The notes below the pieces were generated by a model, which ran no database searches, was not told the DNA's origin, and saw nothing but the letters and a program-made list of their open reading frames with translations. From Streptomycetaceae bacterium (lineage in GTDB: Bacteria > Actinomycetota > Actinomycetes > Nanopelagicales > Nanopelagicaceae), in the NCBI GenBank assembly GCA_027490815.1, contig JAIXXJ010000036.1, positions 1-64,000 on the forward strand: 64,000 nucleotides of DNA, given 5' to 3'. Of this stretch, positions 1 through 9,350 are shown piece after piece. Within the stretch, counting starts at the first letter, position 1; each line of letters begins with the position of its first letter. Made by a program: the position numbers and the translations under genes.

Positions 1-3000
1 AGTGTGTATGCAGCACCGTAAGCTTCAAGTGCCCACACTTCCATCTCACCAAATCGCTGACCACCGAACTGAGCTTTTCCACCAAGTGGCTGCTGAGTAA
101 TCATTGAGTATGGACCAGTTGAACGTGCGTGAATCTTGTCATCCACCAAGTGGTGAAGCTTCAAGATGTACATGTATCCAACTGAAATTGGTGTTGGGTA
201 TGGCTCACCGGAACGGCCATCAAATAACTTAGCCTTTCCGCTCTTACCAATAAGTTGATTGCCATCGCGGTTAGGAAGAGTTGCAGATAGAAGACCGGAA
301 ATTTCTTCTTCTAACGCGCCATCAAATACCGGAGTTGCAAACTTTGTTCCTGGCTCTCCCTTTTCAGCACCGATTGCGCGCATGTGCTTTTGCCATGCTG
401 CATCAACACCAGAGAGATCCCAACCAGTTTTTGCTACCCAACCTAAGTGCATTTCAAGAACCTGACCAACGTTCATACGACCAGGTACACCAAGTGGGTT
501 AAGAACAACATCTACTGGAGTTCCATCTTCAAGGAATGGCATATCTTCAACTGGAAGAATCTTGGAAATAACACCCTTGTTACCGTGGCGACCAGCAAGC
601 TTGTCACCATCTTGAATCTTTCGCTTCTGTGCAACATAAACGCGAACCAATTGGTTAACGCCAGCTGCTAACTCGAAGCCTTCTTCTGATTCGAAAATCT
701 TTACGCCAATAACTTTTCCTGATTCTCCGTGTGGAACCTTAAGAGAGGTATCACGAACTTCGCGAGCCTTCTCACCAAAGATTGCGCGAAGTAAACGCTC
801 TTCAGGTGTTAGTTCAGTTTCTCCCTTTGGAGTTACCTTTCCAACCAAGATGTCGCCAGGTACTACATCGGCGCCAACACGGATAATTCCGCGCTCATCT
901 AGATCTGCAAGAACTTCTTCTGAAACGTTTGGAATATCACGAGTGATCTCTTCTGCGCCAAGCTTTGTATCGCGAGCATCGACTTCATACTCTTCGATAT
1001 GGATAGATGTAAGAACATCATCTTGAACTAGGCGTTGCGAAAGGATGATCGCATCTTCGTAGTTGTGACCTTCCCATGACATAAATGCCACAAGCAGGTT
1101 CTTTCCGAGCGCCATTTCACCCTGATCGGTACATGGTCCATCTGCAATTACAGAACCAACTTCAAGGCGTTGTCCTTCTGATACAACTACTTTTTGGTTG
1201 TATGAAGTGCCTTGATTAGAACGTGTGAACTTATGTAATGAATATGTTTGGTAAGTCGAATCATCTGCCATGACCTTAACTTCATCTGCAGAGACTTCTG
1301 TGACTACTCCTGCCTTAGATGCAACGACAACATCGCCTGCATCTACTGCTGCACGGAACTCCATACCTGTGCCAATAACTGGTGCTTCTGCACGCATCAA
1401 AGGAACAGACTGGCGCATCATGTTAGAGCCCATCAATGCACGGTTAGCATCATCGTGCTCGAGGAATGGAATCATCGCTGTTGCAACAGAAACCATCTGG
1501 CGTGGAGAAACATCCATGTAATCAACTTCATCAGCTGGAATGTATTCAACTTCTCCGCCACGGCGACGAACTAGTACACGTGCTTCTGCAAAGTGATTGT
1601 CATCAGTTAATGGAGCATTTGCCTGCGCAATAATGTGTTCATCTTCTTCATCTGCAGTTAAGTAATCAACTTGGTCAGAAACACGACCCTTGTTTACTTT
1701 GCGATAAGGAGTTTCAATAAATCCAAATGCTGTTACGCGACCATATGTTGCAAGTGATCCAATAAGTCCAATGTTTGGACCTTCTGGAGTTTCAATTGGG
1801 CACATACGTCCGTAGTGAGATGGGTGAACGTCACGGACTTCAAAGCCTGCACGATCACGAGAAAGACCACCAGGTCCAAGTGCTGAAAGGCGACGCTTGT
1901 GAGTTAAACCTGACAATGGATTTGTCTGATCCATAAACTGCGACAACTGAGAAGTTCCAAAGAACTCTTTAATTGAAGCAACTACTGGACGGATATTAAT
2001 CAAAGTCTGAGGTGTAATCGCTTCAACATCTTGAGTTGTCATACGTTCACGAACTACGCGCTCCATACGAGATAGACCGATGCGAACTTGGTTCTGAATC
2101 AACTCACCAACAGTGCGAAGGCGACGGTTACCAAAGTGATCGATATCGTCTTTTTCAACACGAACTTCGCGGCCGTACTCCATCAATAGATCGCCGCGGT
2201 GAAGTGCTACTAAGTAGCGCAATGTTGCAACGATGTCAGAGATAGTAAGAATTGATGATGAAAGCTCGAGATTTAGACCTAACTTCTTGTTGACCTTAAA
2301 ACGACCGACCTTTGCAAGGTCATAACGCTTTGCATTGAAGTAAAGGTTTTCAATTAAATTCTGTGCAGCTTCCTTAGTAGGTGGCTCACCTGGACGAAGC
2401 TTGCGGTAGATATCGAGCAATGCCTCATCTTGAGTATTAACGTTATCTTTTTCAAGAGTTGCACGAATTGATTCGAACTCACCAAACTCTTCAAGAATTT
2501 GTTCTGTTGTCCAACCAAGTGCCTTGAGAAATACTGTTACAGATTGCTTACGCTTGCGATCGATTCGAACGCCAACAAGATCTTTCTTGTCGACTTCAAA
2601 TTCAATCCATGCACCACGTGATGGAATAATTTTTGCTGTGAACACATCTTTGTCAGATGCTTTTTCAATCTGGCGCTCAAAGTAAACACCAGGTGAGCGA
2701 ACCAACTGAGAAACAACAACGCGCTCGGTACCGTTGATTACAAAAGTTCCGCGTGCTGTCATTACAGGGAAATCACCCATGAATACAGTCTGAGATTTAA
2801 TTTCGCCAGTTACATTGTTTGTAAACTCTGCAGTTAAAAACAGTGGCTGCGAATAAGTCATATCGCGCTCTTTGCACTCATCGATTGAGTACTTAGGTGG
2901 CTCGAAACGGTGATCGCGGAATGAGAGCGACATCGTTCCTTGGAAATCTTCAATTGGAGAAATCTCTTCAAAGATTTCTTCTAGACCAGATGTCGTAGGG

Positions 3001-3179
3001 ATCTCTCCGCGATTTGTTGAACCTGCAGCAGCGATTCGTGATCGCCATGCATCATTTCCTAACAACCAATCAACGCTTTCAACTTGCAACGCTAATAAGT
3101 TAGGAACTTCTAAAGGTTCACGGATCTTTGCGAATGAAACTCGACGAGGTGCAACGGAGATTTTTTTAGACGCGGCCAA
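1..3179 (-). CDS. rpoB: RNA polymerase beta subunit (3' end cut by window)
   Basis: This is the catalytic-core beta subunit of RNA polymerase; 1059 codons are present and the last part lies beyond base 1. The start is TTG at 3179, preceded by a GGAAGGA ribosome site; the protein begins [19 protein letters not shown]. The rifampicin-pocket segment (about residues 405-440) reads [17 protein letters not shown] then [14 protein letters not shown], so the common resistance positions keep their sensitive residues; Thr replaces the Asn found in M. tuberculosis at 437. The distal part contains [19 protein letters not shown], a conserved C-terminal beta motif. Unusually, it is separated from rplL by a dehydrogenase gene and has its own promoter-like sequence. 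rpoC presumably follows outside the window. Confidence 0.98.
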   Translation of the reverse strand, partial: MAASKKISVAPRRVSFAKIREPLEVPNLLALQVESVDWLLGNDAWRSRIAAAGSTNRGEIPTTSGLEEIFEEISPIEDFQGTMSLSFRDHRFEPPKYSIDECKERDMTYSQPLFLTAEFTNNVTGEIKSQTVFMGDFPVMTARGTFVINGTERVVVSQLVRSPGVYFERQIEKASDKDVFTAKIIPSRGAWIEFEVDKKDLVGVRIDRKRKQSVTVFLKALGWTTEQILEEFGEFESIRATLEKDNVNTQDEALLDIYRKLRPGEPPTKEAAQNLIENLYFNAKRYDLAKVGRFKVNKKLGLNLELSSSILTISDIVATLRYLVALHRGDLLMEYGREVRVEKDDIDHFGNRRLRTVGELIQNQVRIGLSRMERVVRERMTTQDVEAITPQTLINIRPVVASIKEFFGTSQLSQFMDQTNPLSGLTHKRRLSALGPGGLSRDRAGFEVRDVHPSHYGRMCPIETPEGPNIGLIGSLATYGRVTAFGFIETPYRKVNKGRVSDQVDYLTADEEDEHIIAQANAPLTDDNHFAEARVLVRRRGGEVEYIPADEVDYMDVSPRQMVSVATAMIPFLEHDDANRALMGSNMMRQSVPLMRAEAPVIGTGMEFRAAVDAGDVVVASKAGVVTEVSADEVKVMADDSTYQTYSLHKFTRSNQGTSYNQKVVVSEGQRLEVGSVIADGPCTDQGEMALGKNLLVAFMSWEGHNYEDAIILSQRLVQDDVLTSIHIEEYEVDARDTKLGAEEITRDIPNVSEEVLADLDERGIIRVGADVVPGDILVGKVTPKGETELTPEERLLRAIFGEKAREVRDTSLKVPHGESGKVIGVKIFESEEGFELAAGVNQLVRVYVAQKRKIQDGDKLAGRHGNKGVISKILPVEDMPFLEDGTPVDVVLNPLGVPGRMNVGQVLEMHLGWVAKTGWDLSGVDAAWQKHMRAIGAEKGEPGTKFATPVFDGALEEEISGLLSATLPNRDGNQLIGKSGKAKLFDGRSGEPYPTPISVGYMYILKLHHLVDDKIHARSTGPYSMITQQPLGGKAQFGGQRFGEMEVWALEAYGAAYT

Positions 3180-3307
3180 GAGATGTCCTTCCAGACAAAG
3201 TGCGGGAAAGCACAACTATTAGGTCTCAGCCGCTATATGCCCTGACCTTGGAAATTTGTGCGAAGTGGAAGGGTACCGACTCACCCCCTGCCCTGTCCAA
3301 CTGGGTG

Positions 3308-3336
3308 CTTATACATCTAAGCAGAGGGTTTGTCAG
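3308..3336 (-). promoter_or_regulatory. Predicted rpoB promoter
   Basis: On the minus strand a -35-like CTGACA (3331-3336) is followed after exactly 17 bases by a -10-like TATAAG (3308-3313). It lies in the 182-base gap between the dehydrogenase gene and rpoB and would give a leader of about 120 bases. Its presence fits the terminator after rplL, which would otherwise leave rpoB without strong transcription. Prediction from sequence only. Confidence 0.6.
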
Positions 3337-3361
3337 CAAATTGGCTAACTATGTGGAGCAC

Positions 3362-4162
3362 TTAGCCTTGTTTGGCCAAGTCCCAGATATTTTCCCCGCG
3401 TAAAGCTGCATCTGAGCCACCATCTATATAAATAGTCTGTCCAGTTGTGTGGGTATTTTCTGGGCTAGTCAGCCAGACCAAAAGTGAGGCAACTGTCTCT
3501 GGCTCCATAAATCCATTAAGTGGCATTGGAACTACTTTGGCCATCGCATCCTGAGCCTCTTTTGTCGCAATGAGATCTGCAGTCATTGGAGTCTTTACGA
3601 TTCCAGGACCAACAGCATTGAGAGTAATTCCAGCTCCGGCCCACTTTGGTTTTATAGATTCGCGGCGTACCCAGCGACTAATTGCACGTTTTGTAGAACC
3701 GTAAATCAACTGTTCCAAACCTGTTCCGTTATTGACTAAACCTTGTGCGATCACAACTGCCTTTTCTTCATTATCAGCACACATGGCCTCCACTAGCTCT
3801 GGGCTATTTGGCATTAAAGATGCCATAGAACTTGTTATAGCAACTCTTGGAGTTTTCGAAAGAGCCAAAGTTGGTTGCAAGGCAAATAGAAACTCAGTTA
3901 CTCCAAAATAGTTAACGCAAACAGTTTTGGCAGTTGAACTAGCCAATCCTGCACATGCGATAACTGCATCTATCGATCCATTTGCAGATTTGATGACATC
4001 TCGCGCTGCCTGGTGTCTACCAAGTACGGTACCAAGGTCGGCGGTGACATCGGTGTTATGGATATCAACACCGATCACTTTATTGCCAGCTGCCTTGAGC
4101 ATTTTACTTGTTGCTGCGCCAATTCCAGAGGCTGCTCCTGTAACAACATACGTTCTTTCCAT
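3362..4162 (-). CDS. Short-chain dehydrogenase/reductase (SDR)
   Basis: A 266-residue classical SDR oxidoreductase, NAD(P)-dependent by family. The N-terminal glycine motif is TGAASGIG (residues 8-15). An acidic residue after the second strand (GVDIHN) suggests NAD preference. CAG replaces the usual NAG, and the catalytic Ser (ITSSMAS) and YxxxK (YGSTK) are present. About 40 residues separate the Ser and the Tyr, longer than normal; a similar insertion is known in 3-alpha-hydroxysteroid dehydrogenase/carbonyl reductases. The substrate cannot be told. A GGGAA ribosome site precedes the ATG. The gene sits between rplL and rpoB, which are normally adjacent, behind a terminator and beside a 16-base palindrome, so it is probably a separately regulated insertion. 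Confidence 0.88.
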   Translation of the reverse strand: MERTYVVTGAASGIGAATSKMLKAAGNKVIGVDIHNTDVTADLGTVLGRHQAARDVIKSANGSIDAVIACAGLASSTAKTVCVNYFGVTEFLFALQPTLALSKTPRVAITSSMASLMPNSPELVEAMCADNEEKAVVIAQGLVNNGTGLEQLIYGSTKRAISRWVRRESIKPKWAGAGITLNAVGPGIVKTPMTADLIATKEAQDAMAKVVPMPLNGFMEPETVASLLVWLTSPENTHTTGQTIYIDGGSDAALRGENIWDLAKQG

Positions 4163-4200
4163 GATCTTTTCCCATCTTTACAAGCGATAATTTTAATTGG

Positions 4201-4216
4201 CTTGTATTTTTACAAG
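4201..4216. promoter_or_regulatory. 16-base palindrome, possible operator of the SDR gene
   Basis: A perfect inverted repeat with arms CTTGTA and TACAAG around TTTT lies 39 bases before the SDR start. A third half-site, TACAAG, occurs at 4179-4184. On the minus strand the palindrome overlaps a possible -35 (TTGTAA) spaced 17 bases from AATTAT. There is no T-run after it, so it looks like a repressor site rather than a terminator. The regulator is unknown. Confidence 0.45.
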
Positions 4217-4274
4217 GTACTCTCAAAAAAAGTTATAACAGCTTTAATTACCTTTGCTAGCACTCAAAAGAAAA

Positions 4275-4302
4275 CCCCACTTGGCATTAAAGCCAAGCGG
4301 GG
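4275..4302 (-). terminator. Rho-independent terminator after rplL
   Basis: An 11-bp stem (minus-strand RNA CCCCGCUUGGC / GCCAAGUGGGG with one G-U pair) encloses a 6-base loop and is followed by UUUUCUUUU. It lies 18 bases after the rplL stop codon and separates ribosomal-protein transcription from the SDR gene and rpoB. Confidence 0.88.
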
Positions 4303-4319
4303 GTTCCTTACTAAATAAA

Positions 4320-4706
4320 TTACTTGATTGTTACAGTTGCGCCAGCTGCTTCTAGAGCTGCCTTTGCCTTGTCTGCAGTTTCCTTGCTTGCCTTCTCAAG
4401 AAGTGTGGCAGGAGTTGCATCTACTAGGTCCTTCGCTTCTTTCAAGCCAAGGCTTGAGTTAAGAGCGCGAACTTCCTTGATCACTGCAATCTTTTGTGAT
4501 CCTGAATTTTCCAAGATCACTGTGTACTCATCTTGTCCTGCATCTGCTGCGCCGCCTGCTGCTGCGCCGCCTGCTGCTGCAACTGCTACTGGAGCTGCTG
4601 CTGTTACATCGAACTCAGTTTCGAATGACTTAACGAACTCAGAGAGCTCGACCAATGTCATTTCTTTGAACTGCGCTAATAGGTCTACTGTGTTGAGCTT
4701 TGCCAT
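4320..4706 (-). CDS. rplL: 50S ribosomal protein L7/L12
   Basis: The 128-residue acidic stalk protein that recruits translation GTPases. The N-terminal dimerisation segment ([20 protein letters not shown]) is followed by an Ala/Gly-rich hinge (about residues 38-57). The C-terminal domain contains the conserved helix region KIAVIKEVR...[11 protein letters not shown]. Length is normal for the family. It lies 5 bases downstream of rplJ, with which it is co-transcribed under the L10 leader, and is followed by a strong terminator. Confidence 0.97.
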   Translation of the reverse strand: MAKLNTVDLLAQFKEMTLVELSEFVKSFETEFDVTAAAPVAVAAAGGAAAGGAADAGQDEYTVILENSGSQKIAVIKEVRALNSSLGLKEAKDLVDATPATLLEKASKETADKAKAALEAAGATVTIK

Positions 4707-4711
4707 ATTCG

Positions 4712-5359
4712 TTATTCCTTCTCTTCTGTTTCTGGAGTTGCTTCTGTAGTTTCTACTGTTGCTTCAGCTACAGGAGCCTCTGCTACATCTTCTGTTACTG
4801 CTGGAGTTGCTTCCACTGCAGCAATCGCCTCTGCGGCAACTGGCTCGGATACTGCAACTGGCGCTGGTGCGCCTTGTTCTGTTTCAAGTTTGATACGAAG
4901 TGCGTCAAATACGCGCGCTGCCTTAGCAAGCGATCCCTTCATTGCACCAGCAAGCTTTGCCAATAGAACTTCACGAGACTCGAGGTTAGCGAGCTGCATG
5001 ATCTCTTCTTTGGTAACAGGCTTACCTTCATAAAATCCACCCTTAATAACTAGGAATGGATTTTCTTTTGCAAAATCACGAAGGCTCTTTGCTGCATCAA
5101 TTGGATCACCCTTAATAAATGCAACTGCTGATGGACCGGTTAGAAGATTATCTGCAATCTCTACTCCAGCATCTTTTGCTGCAATCTTTGTAAGCGTGTT
5201 CTTCACTACTGAGTACTTGGTGTTGGCACCAAGGGCGCGGCGAAGTTCCTTCATTGATGTAACAGAAAGTCCACGATATTCAGTGAGCACTGTTGCATTA
5301 GCTGTACGGAAATCTTCCGCAAGCTCTGCAACTGCTGTTGTCTTATCTGGGCGAGCCAT
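4712..5359 (-). CDS. rplJ: 50S ribosomal protein L10 with acidic tail
   Basis: L10 anchors the L7/L12 stalk to 23S rRNA. The start is the ATG at 5359 ([13 protein letters not shown]), chosen because AGGTGA precedes it and homology begins there; an in-frame upstream extension would run into the attenuator hairpin. The core ends near residue 170, after which comes a roughly 40-residue Ala/Glu/Thr-rich acidic tail (ending [13 protein letters not shown]). Such tails are common in actinobacterial L10. The 215 residues are longer than the about 165 of E. coli L10. It is the first gene of the rplJ-rplL unit and is autoregulated in other bacteria. Confidence 0.96.
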   Translation of the reverse strand: MARPDKTTAVAELAEDFRTANATVLTEYRGLSVTSMKELRRALGANTKYSVVKNTLTKIAAKDAGVEIADNLLTGPSAVAFIKGDPIDAAKSLRDFAKENPFLVIKGGFYEGKPVTKEEIMQLANLESREVLLAKLAGAMKGSLAKAARVFDALRIKLETEQGAPAPVAVSEPVAAEAIAAVEATPAVTEDVAEAPVAEATVETTEATPETEEKE

Positions 5360-5397
5360 TCGGTTCACCTTTCCTGTTTCATTTGTATCCTCAGGAA

Positions 5398-5434
5398 ATA
5401 AAAAAATCCGTAACGCGTAGAAGCGCACGGATTT
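5398..5434 (-). terminator. Attenuator hairpin in the rplJ leader
   Basis: Minus-strand RNA forms a stem AAAUCCGU/ACGGAUUU around a GC-rich interior, followed immediately by a run of seven or more U residues. It ends about 40 bases before the rplJ start. Position inside the L10 leader and the U-run identify it as an intrinsic terminator used for attenuation. The segment CUACGCG in its loop and 3' arm can pair with CGCGUAG just upstream (5445-5451). Confidence 0.75.
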
Positions 5435-5565
5435 ACGTGAACACCTACGCGGGCTGAGATTTCCTCATTTATTAGATCTTCCTTGCGGTTGATCTAGACC
5501 TGCGGTCTTTGGTTATGGCCTAAGGCTAAGGGTGGGTTGGCCTTAGGGTCAAATCACGCCTGTTT
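5435..5565 (-). ncRNA. Ribosomal protein L10 leader
   Basis: The 280-base gap between rplA and rplJ carries a structured leader on the minus strand. It contains CCAAAGACCGCAGGUC, GAUCAACCGCAAGGAAGAUC and CGCGUAGGUG, the kind of segments seen in the L10 leader that binds the L10(L12) complex. The attenuator hairpin follows directly. In B. subtilis and others this leader lowers rplJ-rplL expression when L10 is in excess. Boundaries are approximate; no covariance search was possible. Confidence 0.75.
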
Positions 5566-5578
5566 TATATGCGAGCAA

Positions 5579-5611
5579 TAAAAAACCCTGGCTTGTGGCC
5601 AGGGTTTTTTT
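5579..5611 (-). terminator. Terminator after rplA
   Basis: A perfect 7-bp stem (CCCUGGC/GCCAGGG) is flanked by A-run and U-run on both sides, so it could act in either direction. It lies 30 bases after the rplA stop on the minus strand and separates the secE-nusG-rplK-rplA transcript from the rplJ-rplL unit. Confidence 0.88.
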
Positions 5612-5640
5612 AAAGGATTAATCAAAAGGAATCTAATTCC

Positions 5641-6345
5641 TTAATTAGCTGATGGTTCACGAACTAGGTTGGGATCAATTGCGATTCCAGGTCCCATAGT
5701 TGTTGAAACAACAGCCTTTTGCACATAGCGACCCTTTGATGAGTTTGGCTTCGCACGAAGTACTTCTTCCATAGCTGCTGCATAGTTCTCAGCTAATTGT
5801 TCGGCGGTAAATGAAACCTTACCGATGAGGAAGTGCAGGTTTGAATTCTTATCAACGCGGAACTCAATTTTTCCACCTTTAATGTCTTCAACAGCTTTTG
5901 CAACATCTGTTGTGACTGTTCCAGTCTTTGGGTTTGGCATCAAACCACGTGGTCCAAGTACCTTACCGAGGCGACCGACCTTACCCATGAGATCTGGTGT
6001 TGAAACAACTGCGTCGTAATCAAGACGACCTTTTGAAACTTCATCAATGAGTTCATCTCCACCAACAATGTCCGCACCTGCAGCACGAGCTGCATCAGCA
6101 TTTGCACCGTTTGCAAAAACCAAAACGCGGGCTGTCTTACCAGTTCCATGTGGAAGGTTTACTGTTGAGCGAATTGCTTGGTCGGCTTTCTTTGGATCAA
6201 CGCCGAGTACAAGTGCAACTTCAATCGATGCGTTGTATTTAACGGTTGATGTTTCCTTGGCAAGTGTTACTGCCTCTAGCGGTGTGTAAAGGTGATCTTT
6301 CTTTACCTTTTCAGCCGCAGCTAAGTAGTTCTTTGAGCGCTTCAT
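5641..6345 (-). CDS. rplA: 50S ribosomal protein L1
   Basis: L1 forms the mobile L1 stalk of the 50S subunit with 23S rRNA and acts as a translational repressor of its own operon in many bacteria. The 234 residues include the conserved stretch [20 protein letters not shown] (about residues 121-140) and the RNA-binding [10 protein letters not shown] near the end. Length is typical. It lies 116 bases downstream of rplK; that gap holds a candidate L1 target hairpin. A terminator follows. Confidence 0.97.
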   Translation of the reverse strand: MKRSKNYLAAAEKVKKDHLYTPLEAVTLAKETSTVKYNASIEVALVLGVDPKKADQAIRSTVNLPHGTGKTARVLVFANGANADAARAAGADIVGGDELIDEVSKGRLDYDAVVSTPDLMGKVGRLGKVLGPRGLMPNPKTGTVTTDVAKAVEDIKGGKIEFRVDKNSNLHFLIGKVSFTAEQLAENYAAAMEEVLRAKPNSSKGRYVQKAVVSTTMGPGIAIDPNLVREPSAN

Positions 6346-6395
6346 TTCATCCTCTAGATTTCCTTCAAGATCTTTATGATCTCGAACTTAGTGGT

Positions 6396-6427
6396 TGTGG
6401 TTAGCAGACCAGCGAGGTCCTCCCACA
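6396..6427 (-). promoter_or_regulatory. Candidate L1-binding mRNA site between rplK and rplA
   Basis: Minus-strand RNA reads UGUGG-GAG-GACC-UCGCU-GGUC-UGCUAA-CCACA. It folds into two short helices (UGUGG/CCACA and GACC/GGUC) separated by an asymmetric internal loop, the shape recognised by L1. The GUGGGAG strand resembles the L1-stalk strand of 23S rRNA. Its place directly before rplA fits translational feedback. Inferred by eye. Confidence 0.5.
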
Positions 6428-6461
6428 TCTCATCGCCAATTTAGCGATAAGAAATTTGTTG

Positions 6462-6893
6462 TTATCCGCTTACCGTAATTCCCATTGAACGAGCAGTGCC
6501 CGCAATGATGTTTGCAGCAGCAGCCATGTCATTTGCATTCAGATCGGCCATCTTCAATGTTGCGATCTCATTAACTTGAGCTGCAGTGATGTTTGCAACC
6601 TTAGTCTTGTGAGGAACAGCAGAGCCCTTTTCAACGCCGGCAGCTTTCAAGATTAAACGTGATGCTGGTGGAGTCTTAGTGATAAATGTAAATGAGCGAT
6701 CTTCGTAGACAGTGATCTCAACTGGAATGATCTGGCCCTTTTGTGAGGCAGTTGCATCGTTGTATGCCTTAACGAATTCCATGATGTTGACACCATGCTG
6801 ACCTAGCGCAGGACCAACTGGTGGAGCAGGTGTTGCTGCGCCAGCTTGAATCTGCAACTTGATAAAGCCGCTTACCTTTTTCTTTGGTGCCAT
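6462..6893 (-). CDS. rplK: 50S ribosomal protein L11
   Basis: L11 binds the GTPase-associated centre of 23S rRNA together with L10. The 143 residues begin [20 protein letters not shown] and contain the proline motif [19 protein letters not shown] (about residues 22-40) in the N-terminal domain. The RNA-binding C-terminal domain ends with GTARSMGI. It lies 27 bases downstream of nusG in the secE-nusG-rplK-rplA operon and has a GA-rich ribosome site. Confidence 0.97.
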   Translation of the reverse strand: MAPKKKVSGFIKLQIQAGAATPAPPVGPALGQHGVNIMEFVKAYNDATASQKGQIIPVEITVYEDRSFTFITKTPPASRLILKAAGVEKGSAVPHKTKVANITAAQVNEIATLKMADLNANDMAAAANIIAGTARSMGITVSG

Positions 6894-6920
6894 TTCTTTT
6901 CCTCTTCTTCTTAGTTTTCT

Positions 6921-7676
6921 TTAAATCTTCTGTACTTGACCGAATGAAAGCTCTACTGGTGTCTCACGTCCAAAGATTGAGACAAGAACCTTGAGTTTTG
7001 CCTGCTCTGGCATGATCTCTGAAATCGATGCAGGAAGGGTTGCAAAGGGTCCATCCATAACTGTTACTGATTCGCCAACTTCAAAGTCAACGACTCGGAT
7101 GAGATCCTTATCAGACTTCTTAACTGGACGTGGTGCAAGAATCTTTTCGACCTCATCCATTGTTAACGGTGATGGATGGTGTGCGTTTCCAACGAATCCC
7201 GTAACACCTGGTGTATTACGTACTGCAGACCAAGACTCATCTGTTAAATCAAGACGAACAAGAACATAACCTGGATAGATGTTGCGCTTAACCATCTTGA
7301 ACTGGCCGTTCTTAAGCTCTTTAACTTCTTCCTCAGGAACTTCGATCTGGAAGATGTAGTCCTCCATATTTAAAGATGCAATTCGGTTCTGAAGGTTACC
7401 CTTTACTTTCTTTTCATATCCAGCATATGAGTGAACTACATACCAATCACCAAGTGCTGTTCTAAGTGTGCGACGAAACTCTGCATTTGGATCATTCTCA
7501 TCAGATTCGATATCGCCATCTTCATCAGATGCGAGCGCCAATTCAGGCTCAGTTGAAGCAACAGGTGCTTCAACAATCTCTTCTATATCTGGAGTTGCAA
7601 TCTCAGTTGCATTAGCGGCAAGTGCGGCCTCGAATGCATCAGGTTGCTGCGCATCTACATTTAATTCTTCAGTCAT
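6921..7676 (-). CDS. nusG: Transcription termination/antitermination protein NusG
   Basis: NusG binds the RNA polymerase clamp and links transcription to Rho or the ribosome. The second of two adjacent ATGs (7676) is preferred because AAAGGG lies at the better spacing; 7679 is the alternative. The 251-residue protein has an acidic N-terminal extension of about 70 residues, then the NGN domain (from [14 protein letters not shown], with the IYPGYVLV strand) and a C-terminal KOW domain ([19 protein letters not shown]). Such acidic extensions are common in actinobacterial NusG. It lies 10 bases after secE. Confidence 0.96.
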   Translation of the reverse strand: MTEELNVDAQQPDAFEAALAANATEIATPDIEEIVEAPVASTEPELALASDEDGDIESDENDPNAEFRRTLRTALGDWYVVHSYAGYEKKVKGNLQNRIASLNMEDYIFQIEVPEEEVKELKNGQFKMVKRNIYPGYVLVRLDLTDESWSAVRNTPGVTGFVGNAHHPSPLTMDEVEKILAPRPVKKSDKDLIRVVDFEVGESVTVMDGPFATLPASISEIMPEQAKLKVLVSIFGRETPVELSFGQVQKI

Positions 7677-7686
7677 CATTTTCCCT

Positions 7687-7911
7687 TTATCCAAATACCC
7701 AGAAGACAACTTTTGTGAGAACAAGGTCGATAAGGGATACAACTGCAATTACGAAAGTGACAAAAACAAGTACTACGGCCGTATACGTTGTTAGCTGACT
7801 ACGGGTTGGCCAAACAACTTTGCGGAGTTCAGAAATTACTTGACGATAAAAAAGGCCAACGCGTGCAAAGGGACCGAGTTTCTCGGCAGCTTGTTCAACT
7901 GATTCGCTCAT
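7687..7911 (-). CDS. secE: Preprotein translocase subunit SecE
   Basis: The small essential subunit of the SecYEG channel. The 74 residues contain the conserved amphipathic helix motif [14 protein letters not shown] (about residues 26-39) followed by one membrane helix (about residues 43-67). A clear ribosome site (GAAAGGAACGACG) precedes the ATG. It sits between tRNA-Trp and nusG, the standard actinobacterial arrangement. Confidence 0.96.
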   Translation of the reverse strand: MSESVEQAAEKLGPFARVGLFYRQVISELRKVVWPTRSQLTTYTAVVLVFVTFVIAVVSLIDLVLTKVVFWVFG

Positions 7912-7962
7912 CGTCGTTCCTTTCTCTTATGCTTCTAAAACTCTGATCATTAAAACTTCGTG

Positions 7963-8036
7963 CAGGGCAGGAGGGACTCGAACCCCCAACCGGCCGCTTT
8001 GGAGACGGCAACTCTAGCCAATTGAGCTACTGCCCT
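7963..8036 (-). tRNA. tRNA-Trp (anticodon CCA)
   Basis: A full cloverleaf is visible: acceptor AGGGCAG/CTGCCCT, D arm AGCTCAATTGG, anticodon loop CTCCAAA with CCA, and T arm GGGTTCGAGTCCC. Discriminator is G; the 3' CCA is not encoded. It lies upstream of secE. Confidence 0.97.
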
Positions 8037-8137
8037 TCGCGAGAGCATGGCAAAACCATAGGGAAAAGCAAACCCTCGTGAGCGTCGAAGTGTAGAGGCA
8101 AGGTGGGGTTCAGGTCTAACTCGCGCCTGAAATACGG

Positions 8138-8143
8138 CAGAAT
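8138..8143 (+). promoter_or_regulatory. Predicted leaderless -10 box of aspC
   Basis: CAGAAT lies 7 bases before the ATG at 8151 and no ribosome site is present, so transcription would begin at or next to the start codon. Confidence 0.4.
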
Positions 8144-8150
8144 TGCAGGC

Positions 8151-9350
8151 ATGACACCTCGTATCTCAGCCCGTATCGCCGCAATTGCAGAGTCTGCAAC
8201 TTTGGCCGTTGATGCAAAAGCAAAAGCACTTAAAGCAGCAGGTCGTCCAGTAATTGGTTTTGGTGCAGGTGAACCAGATTTTCCAACACCTGACTACATA
8301 GTCGAAGCAGCAGCAGCTGCAACAAAGGTTGTTGCAAACCATCGATACACACCTGCTGCGGGATTACCAGAGCTACGTGAAGCGATCGTTGCAAAAACAA
8401 AGCGTGATAGCAACTACGACGTAACCGTTGATCAAGTTTTAGTTACCAATGGTGGCAAGCAATCTGTTTACCAAGCATTTGCCGCAATTGTCGATCCAGG
8501 TGATGAAGTGCTACTTCCTTCTCCATTTTGGACAACCTATCCGGAGTGTGTGAAATTAGCCGGCGGCGTTAGCATTGAAGTCTTTGCCGATGAAACACAA
8601 AATTATTTAGTATCAGTTGAACAACTAGAAGCAGCCCGAACACCAAAGACCAAGGTTTTACTCTTTTGCTCACCATCTAATCCAACTGGTTCTGTCTATT
8701 CCGTAGAGCAAGTAAAGGCAATTGGTGAGTGGGCAGTCAAGCACGGTATCTGGGTTATTACAGATGAAATTTACGAGCATCTTCTATATGACGGTGCAAC
8801 AGCGCCATCACTGCCTGTTCTAGTGCCGGCGCTTGCTGATACCTGCATCATCATTAATGGCGTTGCAAAAACTTATGCGATGACTGGTTGGCGAGTAGGC
8901 TGGATGATCGGGCCAAAAGATGTCATCAAAGCTGCAACCAACTTACAATCACATTTAACGTCCAATGTTGCCAACGTTTCACAGCGTGCTGCAATTGCAG
9001 CCCTTAACGGCAACCTCGATGCTGTCCATAAAATGGGTGAGGCATTTGATCGTCGCAGAAAACTAATCGTTGGTTTACTCAACGAGATTCCAGGATTTAA
9101 ATGCCCAACTCCAACTGGTGCTTTCTATGTTTATCCATCAGTAAAAGGTGTCCTTGGAACAACTATTCGGGGTAAAACTCCTAAAACCTCTGCCGAGCTT
9201 GCAACGTTGATTTTGGAAGAGGCCGAAGTTGCCGCAGTACCAGGAGAAGCATTTGGGCCCTCTGGATATTTGCGCTTTTCTTATGCCACAAGTGATGAAG
9301 ACATTATTGAAGGCATTGGAAGAATCAAAAAACTTATTACTGAAGGTTAA
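8151..9350 (+). CDS. aspC: Class I aspartate-type aminotransferase (PLP)
   Basis: A 399-residue fold-type I aminotransferase, most likely aspartate/aromatic amino acid transaminase. The start is set at [15 protein letters not shown], where homology begins; the in-frame ATG at 8103 adds an unconserved leader. Visible family motifs are [10 protein letters not shown] (substrate entry), [20 protein letters not shown] (PLP aspartate and tyrosine), and [16 protein letters not shown], whose Lys forms the Schiff base and whose Arg helps bind the cofactor phosphate. RFSYATS near the end carries the carboxylate-binding Arg. Convergent with murB, overlapping it by 4 bases. Confidence 0.9.
   Translation: MTPRISARIAAIAESATLAVDAKAKALKAAGRPVIGFGAGEPDFPTPDYIVEAAAAATKVVANHRYTPAAGLPELREAIVAKTKRDSNYDVTVDQVLVTNGGKQSVYQAFAAIVDPGDEVLLPSPFWTTYPECVKLAGGVSIEVFADETQNYLVSVEQLEAARTPKTKVLLFCSPSNPTGSVYSVEQVKAIGEWAVKHGIWVITDEIYEHLLYDGATAPSLPVLVPALADTCIIINGVAKTYAMTGWRVGWMIGPKDVIKAATNLQSHLTSNVANVSQRAAIAALNGNLDAVHKMGEAFDRRRKLIVGLLNEIPGFKCPTPTGAFYVYPSVKGVLGTTIRGKTPKTSAELATLILEEAEVAAVPGEAFGPSGYLRFSYATSDEDIIEGIGRIKKLITEG

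Noticed and set aside
1905..1960. Rifampicin resistance mutation in rpoB
   Set aside because: The positions most often changed in resistant strains carry sensitive residues; the single Thr substitution is more likely lineage variation.
4201..4216. Terminator reading of the CTTGTATTTTTACAAG palindrome
   Set aside because: The stem is AT-rich and lacks a following T-run, and a true terminator lies 60 bases upstream on the transcript.
4324..4749. 141-codon open frame opposite rplL and the end of rplJ
   Set aside because: It is the complement of two certain ribosomal protein genes, has no ribosome site, and its Ala/Ser-rich product mirrors their codon pattern.
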